64,000 nt of DNA from JAXGQD01 sp040766665 (GTDB taxonomy: Bacteria > Bacillota > Clostridia > Saccharofermentanales > Fastidiosipilaceae), in the NCBI GenBank assembly GCA_040766665.1, contig JAXGQD010000001.1, positions 248,001 to 312,000 on the forward strand. Reading direction: 5' to 3'. A program made the translations under genes and the position numbers. Of the stretch, positions 18,394 to 27,184 are shown one piece after another; within the stretch, counting starts at the first letter, position 1, and each line of letters begins with the position of its first letter. The notes below the pieces were generated by a model. That model had not been told where the DNA came from. It searched no databases and worked only from the letters and a program-made list of their open reading frames with translations.

Positions 18394-19553
18394 AAAAGAA
18401 CTTGCCATCAACTGAGCAGCGAGCACTCGAAGAGAAAGCCGCGCCGATTCAGTTGCCGGAGGAAGTTACAAACGATTTAGGCAGGGAAGACAGCAAGGCT
18501 ACGGCGACGCGTGCCTATATTGCCGACCCACTTTTTGAAGAGTTCCCTCAAACTGCGTCTGCTGTGCCGGAAAGCGCAGCTCTTCCGCTTGATTCGGATA
18601 CAGAGCCGGGTACAGAAACGCAAGAAACAACGGTTCCCAAGCCTGTCAGCATTCTCGAAGAAGTCGCCCAAAAGCAGCAGGCCAGTACGGAACAGGCCAG
18701 ATCAGCCTACCAAACTCAAAAAGATCGGCTGCGTAGCAGACAACGCGACAAACGCATGAGCGCGGTGAAACGCTACGGCTTGATTCTTTTTATCATCCTG
18801 AGCCTTTTAGCACTGATTTATTTTCTGCCGGCCTTCCATGTGCAGAAATTTCAGGTTGACGGCATCCAGAACTTATCAGAACAGGATGTCATTACAGTGT
18901 CAGGAATTAAACAAGGTGAGCACCTTTTAAAGGGTTGGGGTGGCGGCTTACTACGTATTCTTACATTACGTAACGGTGCAGCCGAAGATCGGATTAAGGC
19001 ACAGTTTCCCTATGTTGACAGCGTTAAAGTGAACGCCAAATTCCCTGGGACGGCACATATCGAAGTCCTGGAACGCGTACCGGTCAGTTACATTGATTAT
19101 CAGGGAAAAGTGGTCCTGCTCGATAAAGACGGCATCATTCTTGACATTCGTTCTTTACTGACTAAAGAAATTCCCATCATCTATAACGCCAAATTGCAAG
19201 ACCCGGTGCCCGGCGAGATGGTTTCCGACGAGGTTAAAAAGACCTTGCGTCCTGCGATCCTGGTGCTTGATGCCCTGATCAACAACGACGTCAGAGCGGA
19301 TGATGGCTTTAGTTTCTTTAGTCAAGTGAAAAGCATCACCCTGACTGACGGAGCGGAAACCTACATTACACTTAGTCAGGCTTATGCCTCACCCGATACC
19401 CGTATTAAGCTCGGCAATCGTCAGACTCTGGATGAGAGCATCAACTGGCTACGCTACGCGGCTCGCACGGACAACCTGCTCAACTTGGGCAGAGGCACCC
19501 TTGATATTACAGGGACGCGAAAATATTTTTATCCCACCAATGACGAAAACTAA
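18390..19553 (+). CDS. ftsQ: Cell division protein FtsQ/DivIB
   Basis: A 387-residue bitopic protein. About 130 charged cytoplasmic residues precede one membrane segment (YGLILFIILSLLALIYFLPAF) and a POTRA domain that begins with FHVQKFQVDGIQNLSEQDVI. The FtsQ-type beta domain follows. It links FtsL and FtsB to the divisome. The cytoplasmic part is longer than average and rich in Glu, Gln and Ala. It overlaps murG by 4 bases. After it comes a 220-base gap carrying the ftsZ promoter. Confidence 0.9.
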   Translation: MKKNLPSTEQRALEEKAAPIQLPEEVTNDLGREDSKATATRAYIADPLFEEFPQTASAVPESAALPLDSDTEPGTETQETTVPKPVSILEEVAQKQQASTEQARSAYQTQKDRLRSRQRDKRMSAVKRYGLILFIILSLLALIYFLPAFHVQKFQVDGIQNLSEQDVITVSGIKQGEHLLKGWGGGLLRILTLRNGAAEDRIKAQFPYVDSVKVNAKFPGTAHIEVLERVPVSYIDYQGKVVLLDKDGIILDIRSLLTKEIPIIYNAKLQDPVPGEMVSDEVKKTLRPAILVLDALINNDVRADDGFSFFSQVKSITLTDGAETYITLSQAYASPDTRIKLGNRQTLDESINWLRYAARTDNLLNLGRGTLDITGTRKYFYPTNDEN

Positions 19554-19668
19554 GCTCAAGATTGAACTTGAAAGAAAATAGTTATCTGTTTGCAATGATT
19601 CTGTTGCAAAATACTGTAAATAGGCGCGACATCAAGCATATAATGACGTCTATATATATAAACAAGTG

Positions 19669-19697
19669 TTGTACACAATTTTTCTATAGTGTAAAAT
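19669..19697 (+). promoter_or_regulatory. Probable ftsZ promoter
   Basis: TTGTAC (19669) and TAAAAT (19692) are separated by 17 bases in the AT-rich gap between ftsQ and ftsZ, which lets ftsZ be expressed separately from the upstream cluster. Confidence 0.6.
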
Positions 19698-19773
19698 AGG
19701 GAAAAGCCTGGATAGGCGCAGTTTGCGATGGTAAAAAGTGAGCCGGTCGGGTCATTGAAAGGGGAACAAAAAG

Positions 19774-21174
19774 TTGGCTGATAAATATTACACAAAAGGC
19801 AATAATTCCATGCAATTCAGTGTAGACAACAGCAATTTCGCGACGATTCGCGTCATCGGCGTCGGAGGCGGCGGTTGCAATGCGGTAGATCGTATGATTG
19901 AGCAGAATGTCCAAGGCATAGAATTCATTGCCATCAATACCGATTACCAAGCCCTCGACCGCAGCAAGGCCAGCCACCGTATCCAAATCGGAGATAAGAT
20001 TACGCATGGTTTGGGTGCCGGAGCCAATCCTGAAATCGGTGCGAAAGCAGCCGAAGAATCCAAAGACGAAATTGCGACCGCTATCCGCGGCACGGACTTA
20101 CTTTTCATCACTGCCGGTATGGGTGGTGGTACCGGTTCCGGTGCAGCACCCGTGGTTGCGGAAATTGCCAACGATTTGGGTGTCTTAACCGTAGCGGTAG
20201 TTACGCGTCCTTTCCGCTTTGAAGGCGCACAACGCATGCAGAATGCAGAATCGGCGATTCGCCGCATTGAAGATTTTGTGGATTCTTTGATAGTCGTTCC
20301 AAACGATAAACTTCTGGAAATGGCTGATGACGATACCGGTTTGGACGAAGCTTTCTCCATGGCCGACCAGGTGTTGAAATACGGTGTGACCGGTATTTCC
20401 GATTTGGTTGCCGTGCCCGGATTGATCAACCTTGACTTGGCCGACGTACGCCGCGTCATGGTGGATGCAGGCATCTGTCATATGGGTATCGGACAGGCCA
20501 AAGGCCAGGGCCGCATGGAGCTGGCAGTCAACGAAGCCTTGCACAGCCCGCTGCTGGATACCAGCATCGACGGTGCTCACCGCCTGATTGTGAACTTTAC
20601 CGGTTCGAACCTGAAACTGCGTGAAGTGAACGAAGCAGCCAGCCTCATTCGTGATTCCGCCGCACCTGATGCCGACATTATTATCGGTGCCGTGATTGAT
20701 GCGAGCATGGAAGACGAAGTCATGATTACGGTTATCGCTTCCGGCTTTGAAGTTAGCAACAGCCTGAAGAAAGATAAAGGCAATAAGAATGCCCTCGGTC
20801 AAGCGGGCAATCGTGACAGTGCTCCGGTCAATAATCCTTTTGCCGCTCCGGTTTTGGATGAGGGGCCGGGAATTGAGACGGACGTGCCGGCCTTCCTGAG
20901 CGGTGCAGCCAGAGATGATGCAGGGATGAGCCCTAATCGCGGTGAATTCACACGTGATCGTGGTGACTATAATCGTTTCAATAACAGCTACAATGACAAT
21001 GACACCAAACCCTTGAGACAATCACGCGGCTATGATGAGCCCGCTTCCGCCAAGAAGTCGGTTTTTCCGCAACGTGAGAGACCGAGCCGCAGTGTTTCCG
21101 AAGATACCTCACCCGGCAAATCGAATCGTATTTTGCCCTGGTTCTTCAATGACAACGATAATTTTGATGAGTAA
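19774..21174 (+). CDS. ftsZ: Cell division protein FtsZ
   Basis: Tubulin-like GTPase that forms the Z-ring, 466 residues. The GTP-binding signature is GGGTGSG (in ITAGMGGGTGSGAAPVV), and the N-terminal VIGVGGGGCNAVDRM and the T7 loop region NLDLADVRRVM are intact. The start may be TTG at 19774 (preceded by GAAAGGGG) or ATG at 19810, where the conserved sequence begins; I keep the longer form. A DVPAFL segment resembling the usual C-terminal partner-binding peptide lies near residue 370, but about 95 more polar residues follow, ending in ILPWFFND and an acidic tail. The second motif may be the actual binding peptide. Confidence 0.96.
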   Translation: MADKYYTKGNNSMQFSVDNSNFATIRVIGVGGGGCNAVDRMIEQNVQGIEFIAINTDYQALDRSKASHRIQIGDKITHGLGAGANPEIGAKAAEESKDEIATAIRGTDLLFITAGMGGGTGSGAAPVVAEIANDLGVLTVAVVTRPFRFEGAQRMQNAESAIRRIEDFVDSLIVVPNDKLLEMADDDTGLDEAFSMADQVLKYGVTGISDLVAVPGLINLDLADVRRVMVDAGICHMGIGQAKGQGRMELAVNEALHSPLLDTSIDGAHRLIVNFTGSNLKLREVNEAASLIRDSAAPDADIIIGAVIDASMEDEVMITVIASGFEVSNSLKKDKGNKNALGQAGNRDSAPVNNPFAAPVLDEGPGIETDVPAFLSGAARDDAGMSPNRGEFTRDRGDYNRFNNSYNDNDTKPLRQSRGYDEPASAKKSVFPQRERPSRSVSEDTSPGKSNRILPWFFNDNDNFDE

Positions 21175-21204
21175 GATTTGCTGCAGTTGATTTATCTGAT
21201 GACG

Positions 21205-21240
21205 CGCCCTCGGCTTCCTGTGAAGTTGAGGGCGTTTCTG
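21205..21240 (+). terminator. Weak terminator after ftsZ
   Basis: CGCCCTC (21205) and GAGGGCG (21228) form a 7-bp GC-rich stem followed by TTTCTG, about 30 bases after the ftsZ stop. The T run is short. Confidence 0.5.
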
Positions 21241-21374
21241 AAAGAAGCTGAACGGAAGTCTTTTGCCCATTATAAATGGCAGAGTGGAAAAGTAAGGCAG
21301 GAACTGCCATGATTGCAGTTGCGGCTGAGATTTGATATACGTTAATTATGAGCTGATGTTTTGGAGGAGAGGCT

Positions 21375-21863
21375 ATGAAGTGTCCGGTTTGCAGTCATAT
21401 TGAAGACAAAGTCGTGGATTCACGCCCCGTCGAAGAAGGTGCGGCTATTCGCAGACGCCGCGAATGCCTGCATTGTAAACACCGCTTTACGACTTATGAA
21501 AAATTGGAAAATTTACCGATATTTGTGGTGAAAAAAGACGGCACGCGCGAATTGTTTAATCGCGACAAACTGCTGAATGGCCTGACCAAAGCCTGTCAAA
21601 AGCGACCGGTGTCCATGGAAGCGCTGGACAATATTGTTTCCAAAATTGAGCAGCATTGTAGCGGTGAACTGAACAGGGAAGTCAAATCCAGAGAAATCGG
21701 CGAAATGGTGATGTCCATGCTGCGCGATGTGGACAAGGTTGCGTATGTGCGCTTTGCTTCCGTCTACCGTGAATTTGCAGATGTCGATTCCTTCATGGAC
21801 GAAATGAAACAACTGGTTGACTTCGGAAGGGTTAAGGATAAGGGCGAGCACAGAGAAGATTGA
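21375..21863 (+). CDS. nrdR: Transcriptional repressor NrdR
   Basis: NrdR, 162 residues, represses ribonucleotide reductase genes according to (d)ATP levels. It has an N-terminal zinc ribbon (CPVC at 3-6 and CLHC near residue 31), a RRRRECLHCKHRFTTYE junction and an ATP-cone domain (IFVVKKDGTRELFNRDKLL). The ribosome binding site is GGAGGAG before the ATG. No ribonucleotide reductase gene lies in the window. It follows ftsZ after a weak terminator. Confidence 0.97.
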   Translation: MKCPVCSHIEDKVVDSRPVEEGAAIRRRRECLHCKHRFTTYEKLENLPIFVVKKDGTRELFNRDKLLNGLTKACQKRPVSMEALDNIVSKIEQHCSGELNREVKSREIGEMVMSMLRDVDKVAYVRFASVYREFADVDSFMDEMKQLVDFGRVKDKGEHRED

Positions 21864-21906
21864 CTTGTGCTGCGCAGAGACTGCTGCGAAAGCGGGGTGA
21901 AGAAAA

Positions 21907-22632
21907 ATGCGTCATGTTTTGTTGATAGACACAGATCATGAATTTGCTCTAGAACTGAAAGAGCAGCTGCATTTTGAAGACTTTGAACTGAGCTTATGCG
22001 ACACGAGTTCAGAGGTGATGGAATATTTGGAAAAGCTGCAGCCGGCTGTTGTTTTGCTTGATTTAAATATGCCCGGAATGGACGGTTATGATATCTGTCG
22101 TCATATCAGACGGCTAAGTGAGGTGCCTCTGCTGATTGTCAGTGAGCGGGGCGATGTCCTGGATAAAGTGGTGGCTCTGGAGCTGGGAGCAGATGATTAT
22201 CTGGTCAAGCCGGCTGAAATGAAAGAATTAATTGCCCGTATTAAGGCAGTTCTCCGCCGTACAGACAAACGCACGGAAGTGGTTCCGAAAGCACCCAAGC
22301 GTGCCGAAAAACTTTTAGAGCTGCCCGGCCTCATTATCGATAAAGGTTTGTACAGCGTTGAAGTCGACGGAGAAGCCGTGGAGATGCCGCCCAAGGAGCT
22401 GGAGTTGCTTTACTTCTTAGCGAGCAATCCGAACCGCGTGTTTACCCGCGAGCAGTTATTGGAAGATATCTGGGGTTATGATTTTTATGGCGAATCGCGC
22501 ACGGTCGATGTGCATATTAAAAGAATTAGGGAAAAAATCGGTAAAACGAAGGCCCAATTACCCTGGAGCATCCGTACGGTCTGGAGCGTAGGCTACAAAT
22601 TTGAATTAAACGAAGAAGCCCCTGAAAGGTAA
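21907..22632 (+). CDS. OmpR-family response regulator, orphan
   Basis: A 241-residue two-domain response regulator. The receiver has the acidic pocket (DTDHE, residues 8-12), phospho-acceptor D52 in LLDLNMPG and the conserved Lys at 101 in YLVKP. Residues ~140-235 are a winged-helix DNA-binding domain with typical MPPKELELLYFLASNPNRVFTREQLLEDIWGY segments. No histidine kinase is adjacent; instead it sits between nrdR and nth, so the signal and targets cannot be guessed. The ribosome binding site before ATG 21907 is modest. Confidence 0.93.
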   Translation: MRHVLLIDTDHEFALELKEQLHFEDFELSLCDTSSEVMEYLEKLQPAVVLLDLNMPGMDGYDICRHIRRLSEVPLLIVSERGDVLDKVVALELGADDYLVKPAEMKELIARIKAVLRRTDKRTEVVPKAPKRAEKLLELPGLIIDKGLYSVEVDGEAVEMPPKELELLYFLASNPNRVFTREQLLEDIWGYDFYGESRTVDVHIKRIREKIGKTKAQLPWSIRTVWSVGYKFELNEEAPER

Positions 22633-22638
22633 AGCAGT

Positions 22639-23313
22639 TTGAGCAAAGAATCACTCACCAAGAAAAAAGCACGTGCAGCCCTGCTGGTCCGCTTGCTGCA
22701 CGAGCGCTATCCCGATGTTTCCTGCACACTTGATTTCAAGGAAGAACCTTTCCGCTTACTGGTCGGCGCCATTCTGGCAGCCCAATGCACAGACGCTCGG
22801 GTCAATCAGGTCACGCCTGTCCTTTTTGCACGTTATCCACAAATTGCGGATCTCGCAGAGGCGGAGATTTCGGAACTTGAAAGCATCATCCGTTCCTGCG
22901 GCTTATTCCGCATGAAAGCCAAGAATATTAAAGCGGCGGCGGAGGCGGTGGAAAGCCGTTTTGCTGGGATTGTACCCGATGATGAAGCGGCATTACTGAG
23001 TTTACCCGGTGTGGGCCGAAAGATCGCCAACTTGATCCTGGGTGACAGTTTCGGCAAACAAGCGGTCGTCGTCGACACCCACTGTGCCAGAATTTCGGCA
23101 CTCCTGGGTTTAACCGAAAGCAAGAATCCGCAGATTATCGAACGCGACCTGATGAAGGTCCTGCCGCAGGAGGAGTGGACTAACTGGGGACATTTAGTGG
23201 TGACGCACGGACGTGAGCTCTGCATCGCCCGACGCCCCCAATGTGCGCTTTGCCCCTTACAAGCACATTGCCCGTACGGCATCAAAATGATGGTAGAGCG
23301 TAACGATGGCTGA
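22639..23313 (+). CDS. nth: Endonuclease III
   Basis: A 224-residue DNA glycosylase/AP lyase that removes oxidised pyrimidines in base excision repair. The helix-hairpin-helix LPGVGRKIAN contains the catalytic Lys, the catalytic Asp is in VVVDTHC, and the iron-sulfur cluster ligands follow the C-x6-C-x2-C-x5-C pattern (CIARRPQCALCPLQAHC). Starts at TTG 22639 with AAAGGT upstream. The 3' end overlaps recG by 8 bases. Confidence 0.95.
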   Translation: MSKESLTKKKARAALLVRLLHERYPDVSCTLDFKEEPFRLLVGAILAAQCTDARVNQVTPVLFARYPQIADLAEAEISELESIIRSCGLFRMKAKNIKAAAEAVESRFAGIVPDDEAALLSLPGVGRKIANLILGDSFGKQAVVVDTHCARISALLGLTESKNPQIIERDLMKVLPQEEWTNWGHLVVTHGRELCIARRPQCALCPLQAHCPYGIKMMVERNDG

Positions 23314-25405
23314 GACGCCTTATCCCGATCTCCTAGATGAGAGCATCGCTGTTTTAAGCGGCGTGTCCGTAAAGCGCAAACAGCTTTTTGCCAAGATGGA
23401 TGTTTTCGACTGTGGTGAACTGCTGCACTTTTTCCCCAGGGCCTATGAAGATTGGACTTCGGCGCGCCCTATCGCCTCGTTCCTAGCGGATGAAGCGGTG
23501 ACCTTTGTAGCCGAAGTCGCGCGTCAACCCTCGCTTTTCCGCAAGGGTCGCCTCACGACCTTGCGTACCGTCTTGCGCGATGCAGGCGGCGAAATCAAGG
23601 CTGTGTGGTTCAATCAGCCGTATCTGGAAAGCAAACTCCAGAAAGGACAATTCTTCTTATTTCGTGGCAAAACAAAACTGGCTCGTTACGGTCTGGAAAT
23701 CCACAACCCCGCCATTGAAGCGGCGCTCAGTCCGGATCAGCAAAGTCCGCGCAGTTTTCTCAAAGCCATCTATCCTCTGACGGCGGGATTGACTCAAGGC
23801 GTTGTGCGAAACCTCATCGCGCAACTGCTGGACCGACTGGCCGGACAATTGCCTGAAGTCTTGCCAGCAGAGCTGCGTCGTACCTATGCGCTATCAACCG
23901 CCGCTTTCTCCTATGAACAAATCCACCGCCCGGATCATGCCGAGAATTATGCCGTGGCGCGCAAGAGACTGGCTTTTGAAGAACTGTTCATGATGCAGTT
24001 GGGATTGCGCCTACTGCGTCGCAATGAAGAGCAGTCGACGCGGGCCGCCGCTTTGCGTCTCAACGACGAGCGATTAGCCACATACCGTGCGGTGATCGCC
24101 CAACTTCCTTTTCAGCTGACCAAAGCACAGCAACGTGTGCTGAATGAGATCGCTTATGACATATCCAAGACCCGGGCGATGAATCGCCTGGTGCAAGGCG
24201 ATGTGGGCTCCGGTAAAACCGTCGTTGCTTCTCTTGCTATGTTGCAAGCTGTCATGTGTGGCAAACAAGCGGCCTATCTAGTGCCTACCGCGGTTTTAGC
24301 CCAGCAGCATTTTGCCACGGTGAGCGAACAGTTGCAGGGCAGCGGGACGCGTATCGAAAAACTGACCGGTCAGCAGAGCCCTGCGGAGAAAAAGAAAATC
24401 CGCACGGCGTTGGCGGCAGGGGAAATCGATATTCTGATCGGCACGCACGCCTTGCTCGAAAAGAATGTGCAGTTTAAGAATCTGGCGTTGGTTGTGACGG
24501 ACGAGCAACACCGTTTCGGGGTCAAACAAAGGCTGGCAATCCAGGATAAACAGGAACAACAGGCGCATGTGCTGGTCATGTCGGCCACTCCTATACCGCG
24601 CAGTCTGGGTCTCATTCTTTATGGCGATTTGGACATTTCGACTTTGGACGAGCGGCCGGCGGGCCGTCAGCCGATAGCGACCTACACTGCAAGCAGTAAG
24701 GATGAAGCTCGCATCCATCGTCTGATAGAAAAGCATCTGGCTGCAGGTGAACAGGCCTACGTCATCTGCCCTTTAGTGAAGGATTCAGAGCAAGCCCTGA
24801 GCTTGGAGTCGGTGGAAAAGACATATCAGGAGTACCGCGATCTATATTTTAAAGAGAGACGCGTGGGCTTGATGCACGGCTCCCTTAAAGAAAAAGAGAA
24901 GCAGGCTGTGATGGAGGCGTTCTATGCGGGGGAACTGGATATCCTGGTGTCTACAACTGTAGTGGAAGTGGGTGTTGATAATCCCAATGCAACGCTGATG
25001 CTGATTAAAAACGCCGAGCGTTTTGGTCTGGCCCAGTTACATCAATTGCGCGGGCGCATTGGTAGGGGCAGTCGCGCTTCCATTTGCATTTTACAGAGTG
25101 ATGTCACGGAGGGTGTGGCAAAAGAAAGGCTCAACACCCTCTGCCATACTGACGACGGCTTCGTCATCGCTGAGGAGGACTTAAAGCTGCGTGGTCCGGG
25201 CGACTTTTTCGGTACTCGCCAACACGGTGTCCCGGAATTGCGCATCGCCAACCTTTATGAGGACGGGGACTTGTTGCGCCAAAGCCAGGCGGCCGTCGTG
25301 CAGATATTGAATGAAGATCCCGCTTTGCAGGCGGCGGAGCATCGCTTGCTTTTGCCATTGCTGAAACGCTACTTCGGTAGTGCCCTCAATCAAGTGGCTC
25401 TATAA
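23306..25405 (+). CDS. recG: ATP-dependent DNA helicase RecG
   Basis: RecG, 699 residues, remodels stalled forks and branched DNA. It has the N-terminal wedge/OB domain, then superfamily 2 helicase motifs: Walker A GDVGSGKT, motif II DEQH (TDEQHRFGVKQR), motif III SATPIPRSL and motif VI QLRGRIGRG. The terminal conserved region includes DLKLRGPGDFFGTRQHG. It overlaps nth upstream and is followed after 21 bases by rsmD, a common Firmicutes order. Confidence 0.97.
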   Translation: MAETPYPDLLDESIAVLSGVSVKRKQLFAKMDVFDCGELLHFFPRAYEDWTSARPIASFLADEAVTFVAEVARQPSLFRKGRLTTLRTVLRDAGGEIKAVWFNQPYLESKLQKGQFFLFRGKTKLARYGLEIHNPAIEAALSPDQQSPRSFLKAIYPLTAGLTQGVVRNLIAQLLDRLAGQLPEVLPAELRRTYALSTAAFSYEQIHRPDHAENYAVARKRLAFEELFMMQLGLRLLRRNEEQSTRAAALRLNDERLATYRAVIAQLPFQLTKAQQRVLNEIAYDISKTRAMNRLVQGDVGSGKTVVASLAMLQAVMCGKQAAYLVPTAVLAQQHFATVSEQLQGSGTRIEKLTGQQSPAEKKKIRTALAAGEIDILIGTHALLEKNVQFKNLALVVTDEQHRFGVKQRLAIQDKQEQQAHVLVMSATPIPRSLGLILYGDLDISTLDERPAGRQPIATYTASSKDEARIHRLIEKHLAAGEQAYVICPLVKDSEQALSLESVEKTYQEYRDLYFKERRVGLMHGSLKEKEKQAVMEAFYAGELDILVSTTVVEVGVDNPNATLMLIKNAERFGLAQLHQLRGRIGRGSRASICILQSDVTEGVAKERLNTLCHTDDGFVIAEEDLKLRGPGDFFGTRQHGVPELRIANLYEDGDLLRQSQAAVVQILNEDPALQAAEHRLLLPLLKRYFGSALNQVAL

Positions 25406-25426
25406 CTCGAAAAGAAGGAGACAGCC

Positions 25427-26008
25427 ATGCCCAGAGTAATCAGCGGAAAAGTCGGCGGACTACATTTGAAGACAGTGAGCGGTTTAAATACACGACCCAG
25501 TGCGGACCGCACGAAAGAAGGCATGTTCTCGGCGATTACAGCGCGTATGTCACTAGCCGGAGCAGAGGTCCTGGATCTGTTTGCTGGTTCCGGTCAACTG
25601 GGCATCGAAGCACTCAGCCGTGGGGCAAAATCCGCCGTCTTCGTGGAAGCGCAGCGCCGTGCCGCAGAAGTCATCAAAGCCAATCTAATCCACTGTGGAC
25701 TGCTCGAAGAAGCCCAAATTCTGGTGGGAGATGCAATCAGACACGCACAGCAGCTGAGTGAAGCCGGTGCTTCTTTCGACTTAATTCTGATGGACCCTCC
25801 CTATGCCGAGGCGGAAACACAGTTTGCCAAGTTGGCCGCCATCATCAAAAACAGTGGACTGCTGCGGGAAAACGGACTCCTGGTCTGCGAATCCGCCGCT
25901 AAAGGCCCGGAATCGTGGCAAAACGCGCATCTGACAGCCGAAAAATCTTGTCAGTACGGGGCTGCAATGGTATCATTCTATCGAAATCCGGACACAAGCG
26001 AAGCCTAA
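25427..26008 (+). CDS. rsmD: 16S rRNA (guanine966-N2)-methyltransferase
   Basis: A 193-residue SAM-dependent methyltransferase. Family landmarks are the N-terminal RVISGK, RPSADRTKEGMFSAI, the SAM-binding LDLFAGSGQLGIEALSRGA and the catalytic NPPY-type motif MDPPY. It lies between recG and coaD, the usual Firmicutes location. The ribosome binding site is AAGGAGA before the ATG. Confidence 0.95.
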   Translation: MPRVISGKVGGLHLKTVSGLNTRPSADRTKEGMFSAITARMSLAGAEVLDLFAGSGQLGIEALSRGAKSAVFVEAQRRAAEVIKANLIHCGLLEEAQILVGDAIRHAQQLSEAGASFDLILMDPPYAEAETQFAKLAAIIKNSGLLRENGLLVCESAAKGPESWQNAHLTAEKSCQYGAAMVSFYRNPDTSEA

Positions 26009-26049
26009 AAATCCCTGTTTTCTTGTGTTTGAGATAATGAGGTTATATA

Positions 26050-26532
26050 ATGGAAGTTCTAATTTATCCGGGAACCTTCGACCCTTTTACGAAAGGGCAT
26101 CTGGATATAGCGCGGCGGGCTGCACAACTTTGTCGGAAACTGTATGTAGCGGTCTCGGTTAACGCCAACAAGAAAAGCTTTTTTACCATGGAAGAGCGCT
26201 TGGATATGATTAGACAATGTTTAAAGGATCTGCCAAATGTCGAAGTCATCGCACACGATGGCCTTTTGGTGGATTTATTTAAGCTAAAGAAAGCTGACGC
26301 GGTAGTCCGTGGTCTGCGCTCCGAATCTGATTTTCGATTCGAGTCAGAAATGGCGACTGCAAACAAGCTCTTATATGACGGATTTGAAGCAATACTTTTG
26401 CCCTGCCGCATGGATTTGGCCTTTACTTCCTCCTCTATTGTGCGAGAAGTGGCCTCTTTTGGCGGAGATATCAGCGGCATGGTGCCGGAAGAGATAAGTG
26501 ATTTTGTGGCACGCCGCATGCGTGTGAAATAA
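26050..26532 (+). CDS. coaD: Phosphopantetheine adenylyltransferase
   Basis: CoaD, 160 residues, makes dephospho-CoA from 4'-phosphopantetheine and ATP, the penultimate step of coenzyme A synthesis. The nucleotidyltransferase signature YPGTFDPFTKGHLDI is at the N-terminus, and the ISSS/T-type loop is TSSSIVREVASFGGDIS near the end. RGLRSESDF is the phosphate-binding stretch. Length and gene order (rsmD-coaD) are standard. Confidence 0.97.
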   Translation: MEVLIYPGTFDPFTKGHLDIARRAAQLCRKLYVAVSVNANKKSFFTMEERLDMIRQCLKDLPNVEVIAHDGLLVDLFKLKKADAVVRGLRSESDFRFESEMATANKLLYDGFEAILLPCRMDLAFTSSSIVREVASFGGDISGMVPEEISDFVARRMRVK

Positions 26533-26547
26533 AGGGAGGGTGCTGGG

Positions 26548-27027
26548 ATGGCAGACGACGAGAGAAAAGAAGCATCAAAAATTATTGATAATGATGTGAA
26601 GGATCTGATTGAGCAGATGGAAACGCTCGTTTTGCAGGCGAAGAGTGTACCCTTCACTTCGAACTGTATGGTCGACCGCGAAGAGATGCTGATTTTGGTC
26701 GGTATGTTGCGCGACAACTTACCTTTGGAAATCAAGCAAGCGCATTGGCTCTTGGATAACAGCAACCAGATTATTTCGGAAGCGCGTAAAGAAGCCGAAA
26801 TGATTTTACGTAAAACGGAACAGCGTGTCGCAACGATGATCGATGAACACGGCATTACATTGAAAGCGAAGGAGCTGGCCTCGCAAACCATTCAGTCAGC
26901 CAATGCCTCGGCTCAGCAAATTCGCAACGGTTCCCTTGATTACGCCGACAAACGCCTGACCGAATTGGAAGAACAGTTAACCGGGATGCTCCTGACCATT
27001 CAAAAGAACAAAAAAGAACTGGAGTAA
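26548..27027 (+). CDS. Coiled-coil protein of the coaD-associated family, function unknown
   Basis: A 159-residue, mostly helical protein. It has a conserved VPFTSNCMVDREEMLILVGMLRDNLP segment (residues ~36-61) followed by a long coiled coil with Ala/Glu/Lys heptads (EARKEAEMILRKTEQRV...). Similar proteins, often misannotated as ATP synthase subunits because of the coiled coil, follow coaD in many clostridia. I know of no proven role. It ends the nrdR-to-coaD transcription unit ahead of a terminator. Confidence 0.75.
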   Translation: MADDERKEASKIIDNDVKDLIEQMETLVLQAKSVPFTSNCMVDREEMLILVGMLRDNLPLEIKQAHWLLDNSNQIISEARKEAEMILRKTEQRVATMIDEHGITLKAKELASQTIQSANASAQQIRNGSLDYADKRLTELEEQLTGMLLTIQKNKKELE

Positions 27028-27101
27028 TCATGGCTCTTGCAGGAATGAGCGCTTATCCTGCGGCATAAAGATTGATTAAAACGGCCCTTCAGCATAATAT
27101 G

Positions 27102-27151
27102 AGTGAACAGCTTCGGGGGAGACCCATCGTAACTGTTCACTTTTCATTTTT
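27102..27151 (+). terminator. Terminator (or leader hairpin) before ddl
   Basis: AGTGAACAG (27102) pairs perfectly with CTGTTCACT (27133) around a 22-base loop and is followed by TTTTCATTTTT. It ends the coaD unit. A weak promoter-like TTGATT-17-TAATAT at 27072-27100 lies just upstream, so an attenuator role for ddl is possible. Confidence 0.7.
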
Positions 27152-27184
27152 ATAAATAGATAACGAGGAAAAAGTAGGGAAAAT

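Noticed and set aside
20185..21021. 278-codon minus-strand frame opposite ftsZ
   Set aside because: A shadow of ftsZ codon usage; no ribosome binding site or domain.
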